64,000 bases of DNA from Marispirochaeta sp964554875 (lineage in GTDB: Bacteria > Spirochaetota > Spirochaetia > JC444 > Marispirochaetaceae), in the NCBI GenBank assembly GCA_964554875.1, contig CAZKQJ010000008.1, forward strand, positions 59,028 through 123,027, written 5' to 3'. Positions 1 to 7,747 of this stretch are shown one piece after another (position 1 is the first letter of the stretch; each line of letters starts with the position of its first letter). The notes beneath the pieces are model-generated. The model was not told the origin of the DNA. It made no database searches and saw nothing but the letters and a program-made list of their open reading frames with translations. Position numbers and translations under genes: made by a program.

Positions 1-1209
1 AGAACACTCCCGCTTTAAACCGGGATCAGCTGATTTCTTTTCCCTGCGGGCAAGCTCCAGTATAGCATCGATATCTTCTGAAAGCTCCGGATCGATAAAA
101 AATCTTCGTCCCCGATATTCCCGTTCAACCCTGGAAATGAGCATATCAATATCATTTTTGCTATAGCCCTGGTATTCCCGGGAGGAATGGCATGCACTGA
201 TCCTCATGGTTTCCGAAATACTTCCTGTGGAGCTTTGCACGCGGACAGTCAACAGGCCGTTGGGCTGCAACATGAACTGAATATAAATCTTCGGGCGCCC
301 GTGACTGGACGGGAGAGTTTCCGGGAGCCTTATACGGCTGAGAGAAATAACCCGGGTTGGATCTTCAGTACTTCGCTGGATAACATGAATCTCTACCTGG
401 CGTTGATTCTCCGCGAGGGTGGTAAAGATCCTCTGTTCCGAGGCAGGCAGAGGACTGTTCTTTTTCAGCATCCAGAAGGACCTTCCCCAATCTATTTCCA
501 GTCCGATGTCCGCTGCCGATACAGCAGCCGAACTCTGCACCGGGGCCGTTTTTATTTGTGACAGAATAAGGGCCCCAAGAGCTGCTTCTTCCGAAGGACA
601 TACTTTTATGTATACCGATTCAGGAAAAATGTTCGCCACACACTTTCGAATTGAAGGAACGTGTAATCCTCCACCTGTAAGAAGGACAGTATTAATTTCC
701 GAGCCCCGGTATCCCGATGCCCGTAACAGCTGCCGTATGAGCTCTTCAATACGGGTCAAACGGATAACCCCCGACGAGCGATTACTCAGTCCCCTTTCCA
801 ACTCAACGAAAGTATCCCTGATATCCAGTAGGGATGCCGCGAACCTGCCCTTTTCAAAATCAAGCACAATAATCTTACCGGACCGCCCCTTGTTCACGGC
901 AATTGCGACGGCCTCTGCCCGGTGGATTAAGAGAATATGCTGAAAACCGGCTTTTTTACCTGCTTCGGTAATCCTCCGGGCAAACGTGCCACCTGTGCCT
1001 TCGGAAAGCGCGATTACCGCACTATCCGCACGACTGCCGCATTGCCGTTTTACAAGCTCCTGAATCAGTCTGAAACGCAACTCAGGACTGCATGAAGATG
1101 TTACCGGATACCTGAGAGTCCCATACGGATCAGGAAGGGCTTGTGTTTTTTTTCCGTCAAATAATGCAACTGATGTATTCGCTGTACCAAAATCTATGCC
1201 TGCTACCAT
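1..1209 (-). CDS. Reduced Hsp70-like chaperone (partial, 3' end outside window)
   Basis: A single open frame of 403 codons runs from an ATG at 1209 off the left edge. The N-terminus has the Hsp70/actin phosphate-1 motif (GIDFGTANTSVA, residues 4-15). Residues 64-107 align with the DnaK region after subdomain IB (VIALSEG...AGFQHILLIHRAEAVAIA). The adenosine motif is LLTGGGLHVPS (about 176-186). A beta substrate-binding domain follows, with QRQVEIHVIQ (about 269-278) and IQFMLQPNGLLTVRVQSSTG (about 309-328). The phosphate-2 motif GGGTFDVS is replaced by FEKGRFAAS. The ATPase domain is about 150 residues shorter than DnaK, with losses where lobes IB and IIB should be. It is the last visible gene of the flagellar supercluster. 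As I recall, Borrelia also has a dnaK paralogue near this position. Client and activity are unknown. Confidence 0.85.
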   Translation of the reverse strand, partial: MVAGIDFGTANTSVALFDGKKTQALPDPYGTLRYPVTSSCSPELRFRLIQELVKRQCGSRADSAVIALSEGTGGTFARRITEAGKKAGFQHILLIHRAEAVAIAVNKGRSGKIIVLDFEKGRFAASLLDIRDTFVELERGLSNRSSGVIRLTRIEELIRQLLRASGYRGSEINTVLLTGGGLHVPSIRKCVANIFPESVYIKVCPSEEAALGALILSQIKTAPVQSSAAVSAADIGLEIDWGRSFWMLKKNSPLPASEQRIFTTLAENQRQVEIHVIQRSTEDPTRVISLSRIRLPETLPSSHGRPKIYIQFMLQPNGLLTVRVQSSTGSISETMRISACHSSREYQGYSKNDIDMLISRVEREYRGRRFFIDPELSEDIDAILELARREKKSADPGLKRECS

Positions 1210-1214
1210 ACTCT

Positions 1215-1781
1215 TTATCTATCGGTTTTTTCCGACAGCGAGATTATCAGTTCTACCTCCCCAAGAGGCCGTCCGACCTTGCCGGCAATTATTTTAGCAT
1301 CTATTCCCTTTCTGTTCAGCTCCAGGATTTCCTCTTTGATGCCTGCAGCTCGTGAATTTTCACGGGAAATGCCGGTATTTAACTTGGAGACCTTTTCCTT
1401 CTCCTTTTCAGGTAACGATGGAGACTCGTCTTTCTTTTTAACATTGTCGTCTATTACTTCAATATTGAGAGGTTTATGCCGTGCAAGATGCAGATAATCG
1501 GTCCGGGAGCTTTCTGCCCGTTTCTGGATCTCTCCCTGAAGAATTCGTATACGCTTGTCCGCTGTTGCCACCTCGTCCTTCAGACGACGAATGCTCTCTT
1601 CAATAAGCCGGATATTTCTGTCCGTCGTACCGTTCATTTCCACCAGGAGTGAGTCAAGTTCAGATTCAATTTCCATCAAGAGTTTTTTTGGCCTGACCGT
1701 TCTTTTATGTACAATCCGGAAAACCAGGATAAAAATTACCCAGGCAAGGCCGTTTGCAAACAGGATTATTCCCAGACTCAT
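1215..1781 (-). CDS. SwrB/YlxL-like membrane-anchored coiled-coil protein (DUF6115 type)
   Basis: This 188-residue protein has one N-terminal membrane helix (about residues 5-22) followed by a long charged coiled coil (about 25-90). Its C-terminal segment, GIDAKIIAGKVGRPLGEVELI, looks like the small helix-turn-helix-like tail of Bacillus SwrB/YlxL. In Bacillus SwrB follows sigD in the fla/che operon and promotes flagellar basal-body maturation. Here the gene lies three genes downstream of the sigma-28 gene, which matches that context. The gap to the Hsp70-like gene is 5 nt and to the upstream gene 2 nt, so translation is probably coupled. The family call rests on architecture and context rather than strong identity. 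Confidence 0.75.
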   Translation of the reverse strand: MSLGIILFANGLAWVIFILVFRIVHKRTVRPKKLLMEIESELDSLLVEMNGTTDRNIRLIEESIRRLKDEVATADKRIRILQGEIQKRAESSRTDYLHLARHKPLNIEVIDDNVKKKDESPSLPEKEKEKVSKLNTGISRENSRAAGIKEEILELNRKGIDAKIIAGKVGRPLGEVELIISLSEKTDR

Positions 1782-1783
1782 GT

Positions 1784-2110
1784 TTATCCGCTTATGTCGA
1801 TTTTTTTGCCTAAGTCAGGGTCGCTATAGTAGTTACGGGATTCTTCCCTGGGCTCTTTTTTTTCTTCTTTACTTTTTCGTCTTTTTCTTCCACCCCTCTG
1901 TTCCTCATCATCTTCATGAATTTGTTCGGGGCCATCGGAAAGAGGATTCGTCTGGTTGACACTGGAATCTTTCTGCTCGGTTTCGCGTACGAGTTCAGAT
2001 CCTGCGACAATCTGCTGCAGATGCAATCCCTGCTTCAGCTGGGCCTGATCACGTCCAACCTGGTTCATGTGCATAAATAGTGTCTGCAGATCGATTGGTT
2101 TAATGGACAT
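1784..2110 (-). CDS. Small charged hypothetical protein
   Basis: This 108-residue protein starts at an ATG whose A overlaps the stop of the DUF342 gene (TGATG), so it is translationally coupled. The N-terminal half (MSIKPIDLQTLFMHMNQVG) looks helical. The C-terminal half is a low-complexity stretch rich in Glu, Lys and Arg (EEKKEPREE, RKRRKSKEE). There is no signal peptide or membrane helix. I do not recognise a domain. Its place between DUF342 and a SwrB-like gene suggests a soluble accessory of flagellar assembly or regulation, which is inference only. Confidence 0.7.
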   Translation of the reverse strand: MSIKPIDLQTLFMHMNQVGRDQAQLKQGLHLQQIVAGSELVRETEQKDSSVNQTNPLSDGPEQIHEDDEEQRGGRKRRKSKEEKKEPREESRNYYSDPDLGKKIDISG

Positions 2111-4056
2111 CAGTGGTTTTTGGAAAAATCCTCCTCAAGAGCTTCGTATTTTGTGACCTTTACTTCATTCAATTCATTAATAAAGGTAACATTCTTGAAC
2201 TCGTTTCGAATCTTAAGGTTCGCATCCTTGATAACCACTTTAACCCCGGGATACACCTTTCCTGAAGCGGAGACTTTTCCATGTACCTTCAGGGACGCAA
2301 GATGTTCCTGGATTTTCTTTATCTCTTCCTTTTTCTCGTCTCGTTTAACTTCAATTTTACCCTGCTGTTCCTGAAGCTCCTCAAGATACTGCTCCTTTTC
2401 CTCCGGCAGCGCTTTTTTAACCTTCTTAATGTTTTCCAGCGTATGAATGTTTAATCCTATCTCTTCCAGCTGATCATCAAAGGTTTTAATCTCCTTCTCA
2501 AATCGCTGGATATTTTCGATACTCTTTGGATCATATCCCACCTCGACGATAGTCTCCGCCCCGGCTACTGACCCGATGTTCTTGGCATGAACCTCTTCAC
2601 TGGCCCGAAGATGTCCGCCTACAATGGTTGCCCGTTTTCCCTGACAGATAATACGCTGATTCGCGTCCACAGAACTGTTAATGATTCCGTCGCTCACAAC
2701 TACGTTTTCGCCGCTTTCAACATGGGAGTTTTCAATAAATTTGGCCCACACCGTGCGCCCTGCCCGGACACTGCCGCCTCCCCGGCCGTTGACACCCTGA
2801 TGAATGATGATATCCCCTTCAGCATCAAGCTCGCATTTTCCAACGTTCCCTACTACCTCAATGTTCCCGGCAGCCTTGACCTTAAATCCGTCTTCCACGC
2901 CGCCCTTTACATAGACGGTGCCGAGGAACACCACGTTACCGCCGGTTTTCAGATTGACGCTTCCGTTAACAACATGAATCGGCTCAACATTCAGCTTATC
3001 GTTTACTATGACAACCTGACCGTTTATTGCAGCTAAGGCGGTCATGCCGTCATCAGAAAGATTGACATTTTTGCCTATTCCAAGGTTAATATCTTTTCCG
3101 TTCTTAGCCGGCAGCAGTTTTCCTGTTACACTTCGTCCGTTTTTTCCCTCACCGGCGGGAATTTTCCGGGCAAGGACCTGGCCTTCCACGACGTTCTGAA
3201 CAATATTCTGTTCCTTGAAATCGACCTTTCCGTTCTTCTCTTTCAGCTGGATCTTATTGGAATCCCGTTCAAAGTTGTAAATAATCCTTGCATCTGCTCC
3301 ATCCTGAGGCTTCGACCCCTCCGCCATTAAAATTGACTCGTTGTATATGGGACGATCAATAAATGCATTGATGGTATCTTCCTTGAGACCATGGATTATT
3401 CCGTTGTTTTTAAGAAAATTCTCGATTACTTCGTAACTGAGATCCGCTCCCCCTTCTCCCGGAGGCCGCACAACAACATAAGCCTTCATTTCGAAATCGG
3501 TGATATCCACGGTCATTATCGGATCATTAGCCGGATTATAGGCGTATTCACCAACCGGAATATAATCACCCGAAGCCTGTTTAACCACCTGGGCTATCAT
3601 GTTTTTATCAAAACGGCTTACCCCTCTGCGATCCAGCGCGTCCAGGGCCTGACGTTCCGTTGCCTTTTTCCCGCCCCCTATGGGAGGTGTAACTTTCAGC
3701 AGAACACCCTCGGGAGACAAACGGACAAAAACCTCTCCGTTTCTTGTCTCTTCCTTCTCGAATGAATCGCCTGCAAAACCAAGATCGATATCGAGGGCTT
3801 CTTCTTCGGGCAGTTTTTCTTCAGCTTTTTTATAGGCAATAAGAATACAATCCTTTTTTCCTATGCCAAAGGTTCCTCGGCTGCCGGGTTCAAGAAGTTC
3901 GTATTCAATGTCCTTAACCGGAATGCCTAGTTCTATGGAAGCCTGAGTAAGAGCATCTTCGATACTGGGACCGCTGACATTGACGGATTTTCGGGTTTTG
4001 TCTTCTTCCGCCTGATTTCGCATATACTCCCGGATTCGAGTCATTCCGACCATCAC
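2110..4056 (-). CDS. fapA: FapA-family protein: Jag_N domain + DUF342
   Basis: This 648-residue protein has an N-terminal Jag_N-like domain (about residues 22-82, with ELGIPVKDIEYELLEPG and GTFGIGKK). The DUF342/FapA body follows, with glycine-rich beta-helix-like repeats (GNIEVVGNVGKCELDAEGD). A coiled coil occupies about residues 505-590, and a short beta tail ends the protein. DUF342 proteins are often encoded next to flagellar genes, and Jag_N occurs in RNA-binding Jag/KhpB proteins. The annotated GTG at 4056 overlaps the sigma-28 stop (TAGTG); an ATG follows immediately at 4053. The biochemical role is unknown. A post-transcriptional or surface-assembly function tied to the flagellum is the usual inference. 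Confidence 0.85.
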   Translation of the reverse strand: MMVGMTRIREYMRNQAEEDKTRKSVNVSGPSIEDALTQASIELGIPVKDIEYELLEPGSRGTFGIGKKDCILIAYKKAEEKLPEEEALDIDLGFAGDSFEKEETRNGEVFVRLSPEGVLLKVTPPIGGGKKATERQALDALDRRGVSRFDKNMIAQVVKQASGDYIPVGEYAYNPANDPIMTVDITDFEMKAYVVVRPPGEGGADLSYEVIENFLKNNGIIHGLKEDTINAFIDRPIYNESILMAEGSKPQDGADARIIYNFERDSNKIQLKEKNGKVDFKEQNIVQNVVEGQVLARKIPAGEGKNGRSVTGKLLPAKNGKDINLGIGKNVNLSDDGMTALAAINGQVVIVNDKLNVEPIHVVNGSVNLKTGGNVVFLGTVYVKGGVEDGFKVKAAGNIEVVGNVGKCELDAEGDIIIHQGVNGRGGGSVRAGRTVWAKFIENSHVESGENVVVSDGIINSSVDANQRIICQGKRATIVGGHLRASEEVHAKNIGSVAGAETIVEVGYDPKSIENIQRFEKEIKTFDDQLEEIGLNIHTLENIKKVKKALPEEKEQYLEELQEQQGKIEVKRDEKKEEIKKIQEHLASLKVHGKVSASGKVYPGVKVVIKDANLKIRNEFKNVTFINELNEVKVTKYEALEEDFSKNH

Positions 4057-4844
4057 TACATAATCCCTTTCTTGATGTTCGTGAGCTTGGCCCTCAGACG
4101 CATAATCGCTTTGGTATGAAGTTGGGAAATTCGTGATTCCGTCACTTCCAGAACCTTTCCGATCTCCTTCAGTGTCAGATCTTCATAGTAATAGAGTACA
4201 AGAACCTTTTTTTCCTTTTCCGGCAACTCATTGATCGCCTCTACAATTACCTTTTTAATCTCTTCTTTTTCAACAATGATGTCCGGATTCAAACTTTGGG
4301 GAGATTCAATGCTGTCAACGATGGAAATCTTGTCGTTTTCCTCTCCCGAATACCAGACATCATTGAGCGACATGATGGAGGTACCGCTTATCTTTACCAT
4401 CGCCCGGTGATACTCATCGATATCCATACCCATTTCTGCGGCGATTTCCTGATCCGAAGCACTTCGCCCCAGAGACGCTTCAAGTCGCTGCACAGTATCC
4501 TCGATTTCCCGTGCCTTTTGCCGTACTGATCGGGGAACCCAGTCAATGGACCTGAGCTCATCGAAAATGGCACCCCTGATTCTGGTAACGGCATAGGTCT
4601 TGAATTTAACGTGCTTTTCCGGGTCAAACTTGTTTATTGCATCGATCAGTCCGAAAACTCCGAAGCCCACCAGGTCATCGAACTCCACGTTATGGGGCAT
4701 TCCCATGGCGACCTTTCCGGCGACGTATTTTACCAGAGGCGCGTACTGTTTTACAAAAGCATCGCGTATCTTTGGATCCCGGTTCTTTTTGTAAAGGGCC
4801 CAGAGTTCTTCTTCAGTCTTTCCCTGCAATGCGGTCTCTGCCAT
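4056..4844 (-). CDS. fliA: RNA polymerase sigma factor for flagellar operon (sigma-28, FliA/WhiG family)
   Basis: This 262-residue sigma-70-family factor has region 2 (about residues 30-100, FDDLVGFGVFGLIDAINKFDP and FKTYAVTRIRGAIFDELR), region 3 (about 110-165) and region 4 (about 205-255, LPEKEKKVLVLYYYEDLTLKEI). The RIRGAIFDELRSIDWVPRSVR stretch is typical of FliA/SigD/WhiG. It directs core polymerase to late flagellar and chemotaxis promoters of the TAAA-N(15-16)-GCCGATA type. Two such candidates occur in this window (43267-43294 and, weaker, 29018-29045). No separate anti-sigma FlgM gene is visible in the window. Confidence 0.95.
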   Translation of the reverse strand: MAETALQGKTEEELWALYKKNRDPKIRDAFVKQYAPLVKYVAGKVAMGMPHNVEFDDLVGFGVFGLIDAINKFDPEKHVKFKTYAVTRIRGAIFDELRSIDWVPRSVRQKAREIEDTVQRLEASLGRSASDQEIAAEMGMDIDEYHRAMVKISGTSIMSLNDVWYSGEENDKISIVDSIESPQSLNPDIIVEKEEIKKVIVEAINELPEKEKKVLVLYYYEDLTLKEIGKVLEVTESRISQLHTKAIMRLRAKLTNIKKGIM

Positions 4845-4847
4845 ATC

Positions 4848-5480
4848 TTATCCTTCCTGGTCCCGTTTCATCATTGTTTTCACAGCCCTGGCAACATCTC
4901 CCGGATTCTGGGATTCCCCCAGAATGTCCACCTCGGAATCCCTGCCTGCGGATGAAGGTTCCTCGTCGGATTCCGATCCCCAGGCGGAATCGAAGGAATC
5001 GCTGAACGCGTCCAGGCTGGGTAGACCGTCTATTGCCTCAACCGAGTCAACAGTATCCTCGCCTCCCTCATCGGATAAGGAGTCATCAGAATCCGATGTA
5101 GCGGAGGCCTGGATTTCCTCAACAAAGCCATCGCCTTCGGAAAAAAAGTCTCCACCGCCGGGAGAAGTCCCGGCCGTTTTATCCGTTTCCTCATCCTCGA
5201 GGGTAATATCCACGGTTGCCCCGGAGCGTTTTACCGGTTCATCCTCTGCATGTGCATCCTGATCCATCGTTTTCTGCCGGTCCATGACAAGCTCAGGAAA
5301 CATGGTCCTGCCAAGGAGGGCAATCCCGGTTCCCAGGCCGGCAAAAATCACCCCGGAAACAAATGCCCGGAAAATGATGCTCAGGAAGCCGACCCCGCTT
5401 ACGAGTCCGATTAAAAACGATACTATAAAGGCGAAACCGGCAGGGCCGGCCGCGAAAAACCAGGACACCACTTTATGCAC
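4848..5480 (-). CDS. Membrane protein with long acidic cytoplasmic-type tail, unknown
   Basis: This 210-residue protein has two adjacent hydrophobic segments at the N-terminus (about residues 8-28 and 33-57, glycine-rich). About 140 residues follow that are very rich in Asp, Glu and Ser (DSDDSLSDEGGEDTVDSV, SDEEPSSAGRDSEVD). The last residues are mixed-charge (VARAVKTMMKRDQEG). The gene lies 3 nt upstream of the sigma-28 gene and downstream of flhG, so it is co-transcribed with flagellar regulators. I do not recognise the family. The acidic tail resembles an interaction or sequestering segment. An anti-sigma or polar-localisation role is possible but only a guess. Confidence 0.75.
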   Translation of the reverse strand: MHKVVSWFFAAGPAGFAFIVSFLIGLVSGVGFLSIIFRAFVSGVIFAGLGTGIALLGRTMFPELVMDRQKTMDQDAHAEDEPVKRSGATVDITLEDEETDKTAGTSPGGGDFFSEGDGFVEEIQASATSDSDDSLSDEGGEDTVDSVEAIDGLPSLDAFSDSFDSAWGSESDEEPSSAGRDSEVDILGESQNPGDVARAVKTMMKRDQEG

Positions 5481-5539
5481 ACCTACCCTTAATACAGATT
5501 ATGGGAAATGACTCCCGCAGTCAAGGTTTCCGTATTTGC

Positions 5540-6406
5540 CTATCCTTTACCCAGGAGTTTCCGAATAAAATTACCAATGCCGCTCCCTTCGCGGTATTCC
5601 ACCTTCTCAAGACGACCTACAATATGCTTTACACAAATTGCAGCCTTGCTGTTCGGATCAACAACCATAAAAGGTTTTTGTTTCAGTACAGAAGAACTGA
5701 CCACCGGGTCATCGTACACATAGCCCAGATAGTCGACCTTAAGGTTAAGGAACTGACCGGCTATACTTATTACCCTCTCGGAGACCTTTTTACCTTCAGT
5801 CACCGATTTTACGCGATTGACGATCAGCTTCAGCCCCAGGTTCATGTTGTCTATTTCCGTAGCAATTATCTTGATAATACCGTAGGCGTCGGTAATGGCG
5901 GTGGGTTCCGGAGTCGTTACAATAAGAGCCTCATCCGCAGCGGCGATAAAATCCAGTACATTGTGGGATACTCCGGCACTTGTATCGATGACAATTACAT
6001 CCGCCTCCGACAGGCCCGAAAGTTCTTCAATAAAGTGTTCCCTTTCCTCGTCAGACAAATTGGCTATCTTGGAAAAGCCGGAAGCACCCGCGATTATCTG
6101 GATCCCATAGCTGGTATCCAGGAGAATTTCCTGCAGGTTCTTCTGTTTTCGAATTAAGTGGTAGAGGTTGTATTTTGGAATAATTCCCAGGACCACGTTG
6201 ACATTGGCCAGTCCAAGGTCCGCATCCATTACGATCACTTTTTTTCCCAGCCGGGCATAGGCAAGGGCAATATTTATGGAAAGATTTGTCTTCCCGACCC
6301 CCCCCTTTCCACTCGCCACGGCAATAATGCGGGTTTTCTGATTCCCAGCGCCGTTCTTTGAGCGCATGATTTCCCGCAGCTGTTCCGCTTGATCCGTCAT
6401 TCCCAT
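5540..6406 (-). CDS. flhG: MinD-like ATPase FlhG (YlxH), flagellar number/placement
   Basis: This 288-residue ParA/MinD-family ATPase has the deviant Walker A motif SGKGGVGKTNLSINIA (about residues 33-48), the switch region VIVMDADLGLANVNVVLG and VIVIDTSAGVSHNVLDF. FlhG works with FlhF to set the number and site of flagella by acting on the FlhF GTPase. The N-terminus (TDQAEQLREIM) resembles the FlhF-activating DQAxxLR motif. The start overlaps the flhF stop by 10 nt. The C-terminal basic segment (YREGSGIGNFIRKLLGKG) could be a membrane-targeting amphipathic helix. Confidence 0.93.
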   Translation of the reverse strand: MGMTDQAEQLREIMRSKNGAGNQKTRIIAVASGKGGVGKTNLSINIALAYARLGKKVIVMDADLGLANVNVVLGIIPKYNLYHLIRKQKNLQEILLDTSYGIQIIAGASGFSKIANLSDEEREHFIEELSGLSEADVIVIDTSAGVSHNVLDFIAAADEALIVTTPEPTAITDAYGIIKIIATEIDNMNLGLKLIVNRVKSVTEGKKVSERVISIAGQFLNLKVDYLGYVYDDPVVSSSVLKQKPFMVVDPNSKAAICVKHIVGRLEKVEYREGSGIGNFIRKLLGKG

Positions 6407-7608
6407 ACTCCGTTCTTGACATATTCAGCCCCCGACGAGGATGCACTTGGCCTCCCCTCCCTGGGACGTAAACTCATTTTGGCAGATTTAAAACCATCGA
6501 GATTCATCAACAGACGCGGGACCGATGCTTCATGTATATCCTGAGGGACCGATTGTCCGTCGGTCAGAAAAGCTATCGGTTTATTGTGCTCTGTTATGAC
6601 GCTGATAACATTACCAATACGCTGGGTTTCATCCAGTTTTGTGAGAATAATCGCCTGGTATCCAAAGGGTTCAAAGGTTTTAAAAAGGTCTTTTATATCC
6701 GAAACCTTGGTCGTTGAGCTCAAGGTCAGAAAAACCTCGGCATCATGACCACAGGCATCCAGCATCTCCCGCATCTCGGCAAGTTTCATATAATCCCGAG
6801 GACTCTTGCCAATGGTATCGATAAGGATCAGATCCGCACCATCATACAGGGCAAGGGTTTTTTTCAGGTCCTGGAAACTTTCCACCCCGCTAACCGGAAT
6901 ATTCATAATACTGCCGTATGTATCAATTTGCTGTTTGGCCCCTATCCGGTAATTGTCGATGGTGATCATACGCACATCCACCGGTTTACGGCCGTTGTGT
7001 CCCAGGCCGTAGATGGCAGCCAGTTTCGCAATAGTGGTCGTTTTGCCAACCCCTGTTGGACCGACCAGGATCATTATCTTGGGAGTTTCCCGGGCTTCGT
7101 AGATTGTTATCTTCTCTCCAATCCACTGAAAAACCGAAGACTCAACAATATCCCGGCGATCCAGATCCTCAAGAGACATCTCCCGTCGTAATCGGTTGCT
7201 CATTTCACGGATGAATCCGGCGCTGAACTCATTCTCCTCAAGAAGCTGTTCCATCGCCAGAATTGATGAGTGCGGCTCTTCCGGGTTCCTGGGTTCATGG
7301 GTATCCAGACGTTCCTGTATGGCGTTCACTGCTTTCAGGACCTGTTGCAAGGTTCCGTCGCTGCTTCCTTTTACACTTTCCAGGATTTTCTTCCGTTCCT
7401 CTTCAGGATCGAGCATCTTTCTCTGCGGCTTCGGTGCATCCTTCGCAATATAACCCGTTACCTCAATTCCCTCCCTGGCGAACATTCCCAGGAAACCGCC
7501 CAGACGTATGCTTCTCTGGGTGAGCACTCGGGCTCTTTCTCCATAACGGTCGCGTATTTTTTGTAGTACTTCACGGTGCGAAGCCGCCCGCTCGGTAAAA
7601 TACTCCAT
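6397..7608 (-). CDS. flhF: SRP-type GTPase FlhF, flagellar placement
   Basis: This 403-residue protein has the N-terminal basic B domain (MEYFTERAASHREVLQKI), an N domain around residues 110-180, and a G domain with P-loop GPTGVGKTTTIAKLAA (about 189-204), LILIDTIGKSPRD and LTKLDETQRIGN. FlhF is the SRP-family GTPase that marks the position of new flagella. In spirochaetes this would be the subpolar insertion sites of the periplasmic flagella. The gene is separated from flhA by 139 nt carrying a repeat cassette, and its end overlaps flhG. Confidence 0.95.
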   Translation of the reverse strand: MEYFTERAASHREVLQKIRDRYGERARVLTQRSIRLGGFLGMFAREGIEVTGYIAKDAPKPQRKMLDPEEERKKILESVKGSSDGTLQQVLKAVNAIQERLDTHEPRNPEEPHSSILAMEQLLEENEFSAGFIREMSNRLRREMSLEDLDRRDIVESSVFQWIGEKITIYEARETPKIMILVGPTGVGKTTTIAKLAAIYGLGHNGRKPVDVRMITIDNYRIGAKQQIDTYGSIMNIPVSGVESFQDLKKTLALYDGADLILIDTIGKSPRDYMKLAEMREMLDACGHDAEVFLTLSSTTKVSDIKDLFKTFEPFGYQAIILTKLDETQRIGNVISVITEHNKPIAFLTDGQSVPQDIHEASVPRLLMNLDGFKSAKMSLRPREGRPSASSSGAEYVKNGVWE

Positions 7609-7620
7609 GCCAGCTCCTTA

Positions 7621-7735
7621 TCACGGTCGTCTTCGGACAGGGGTCCTCAGACTCCGCTCTGCCTCGTTCAGGGTCGGCAAAGCCGCCCCTTCGCTTTCTC
7701 ACGGTCGTCCTCAGACAGGTGTCCTCAGACTCCGC
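7621..7735. repeat. Direct-repeat / hairpin / direct-repeat cassette between flhA and flhF
   Basis: Two copies of a 37-nt sequence lie at 7621-7657 and 7699-7735, differing at only a few positions and offset by 78 nt. Each contains the core gtcctcagactccgc. Between them is an 8-bp hairpin with one mismatch (7671-7678 against 7682-7689, loop AAA). The cassette fills almost the whole flhA-flhF gap. It has no start codon with a Shine-Dalgarno sequence and no plausible protein. It looks like a copy of a dispersed intergenic repeat family, but no other copy is apparent in this window. Confidence 0.7.
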
Positions 7736-7747
7736 GGTATATCAAGC

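Noticed and set aside
187..943. Open frames on the plus strand and short ones on the minus strand over the Hsp70-like gene, suggesting a broken gene
   Set aside because: The minus-strand frame from ATG 1209 translates without a stop to base 1 and carries ordered Hsp70 motifs, so the gene is intact and these frames are shadows.
7621..7735. CRISPR-like direct repeats
   Set aside because: There are only two copies with one 41-nt interval, which itself forms a hairpin, and no cas gene is present.
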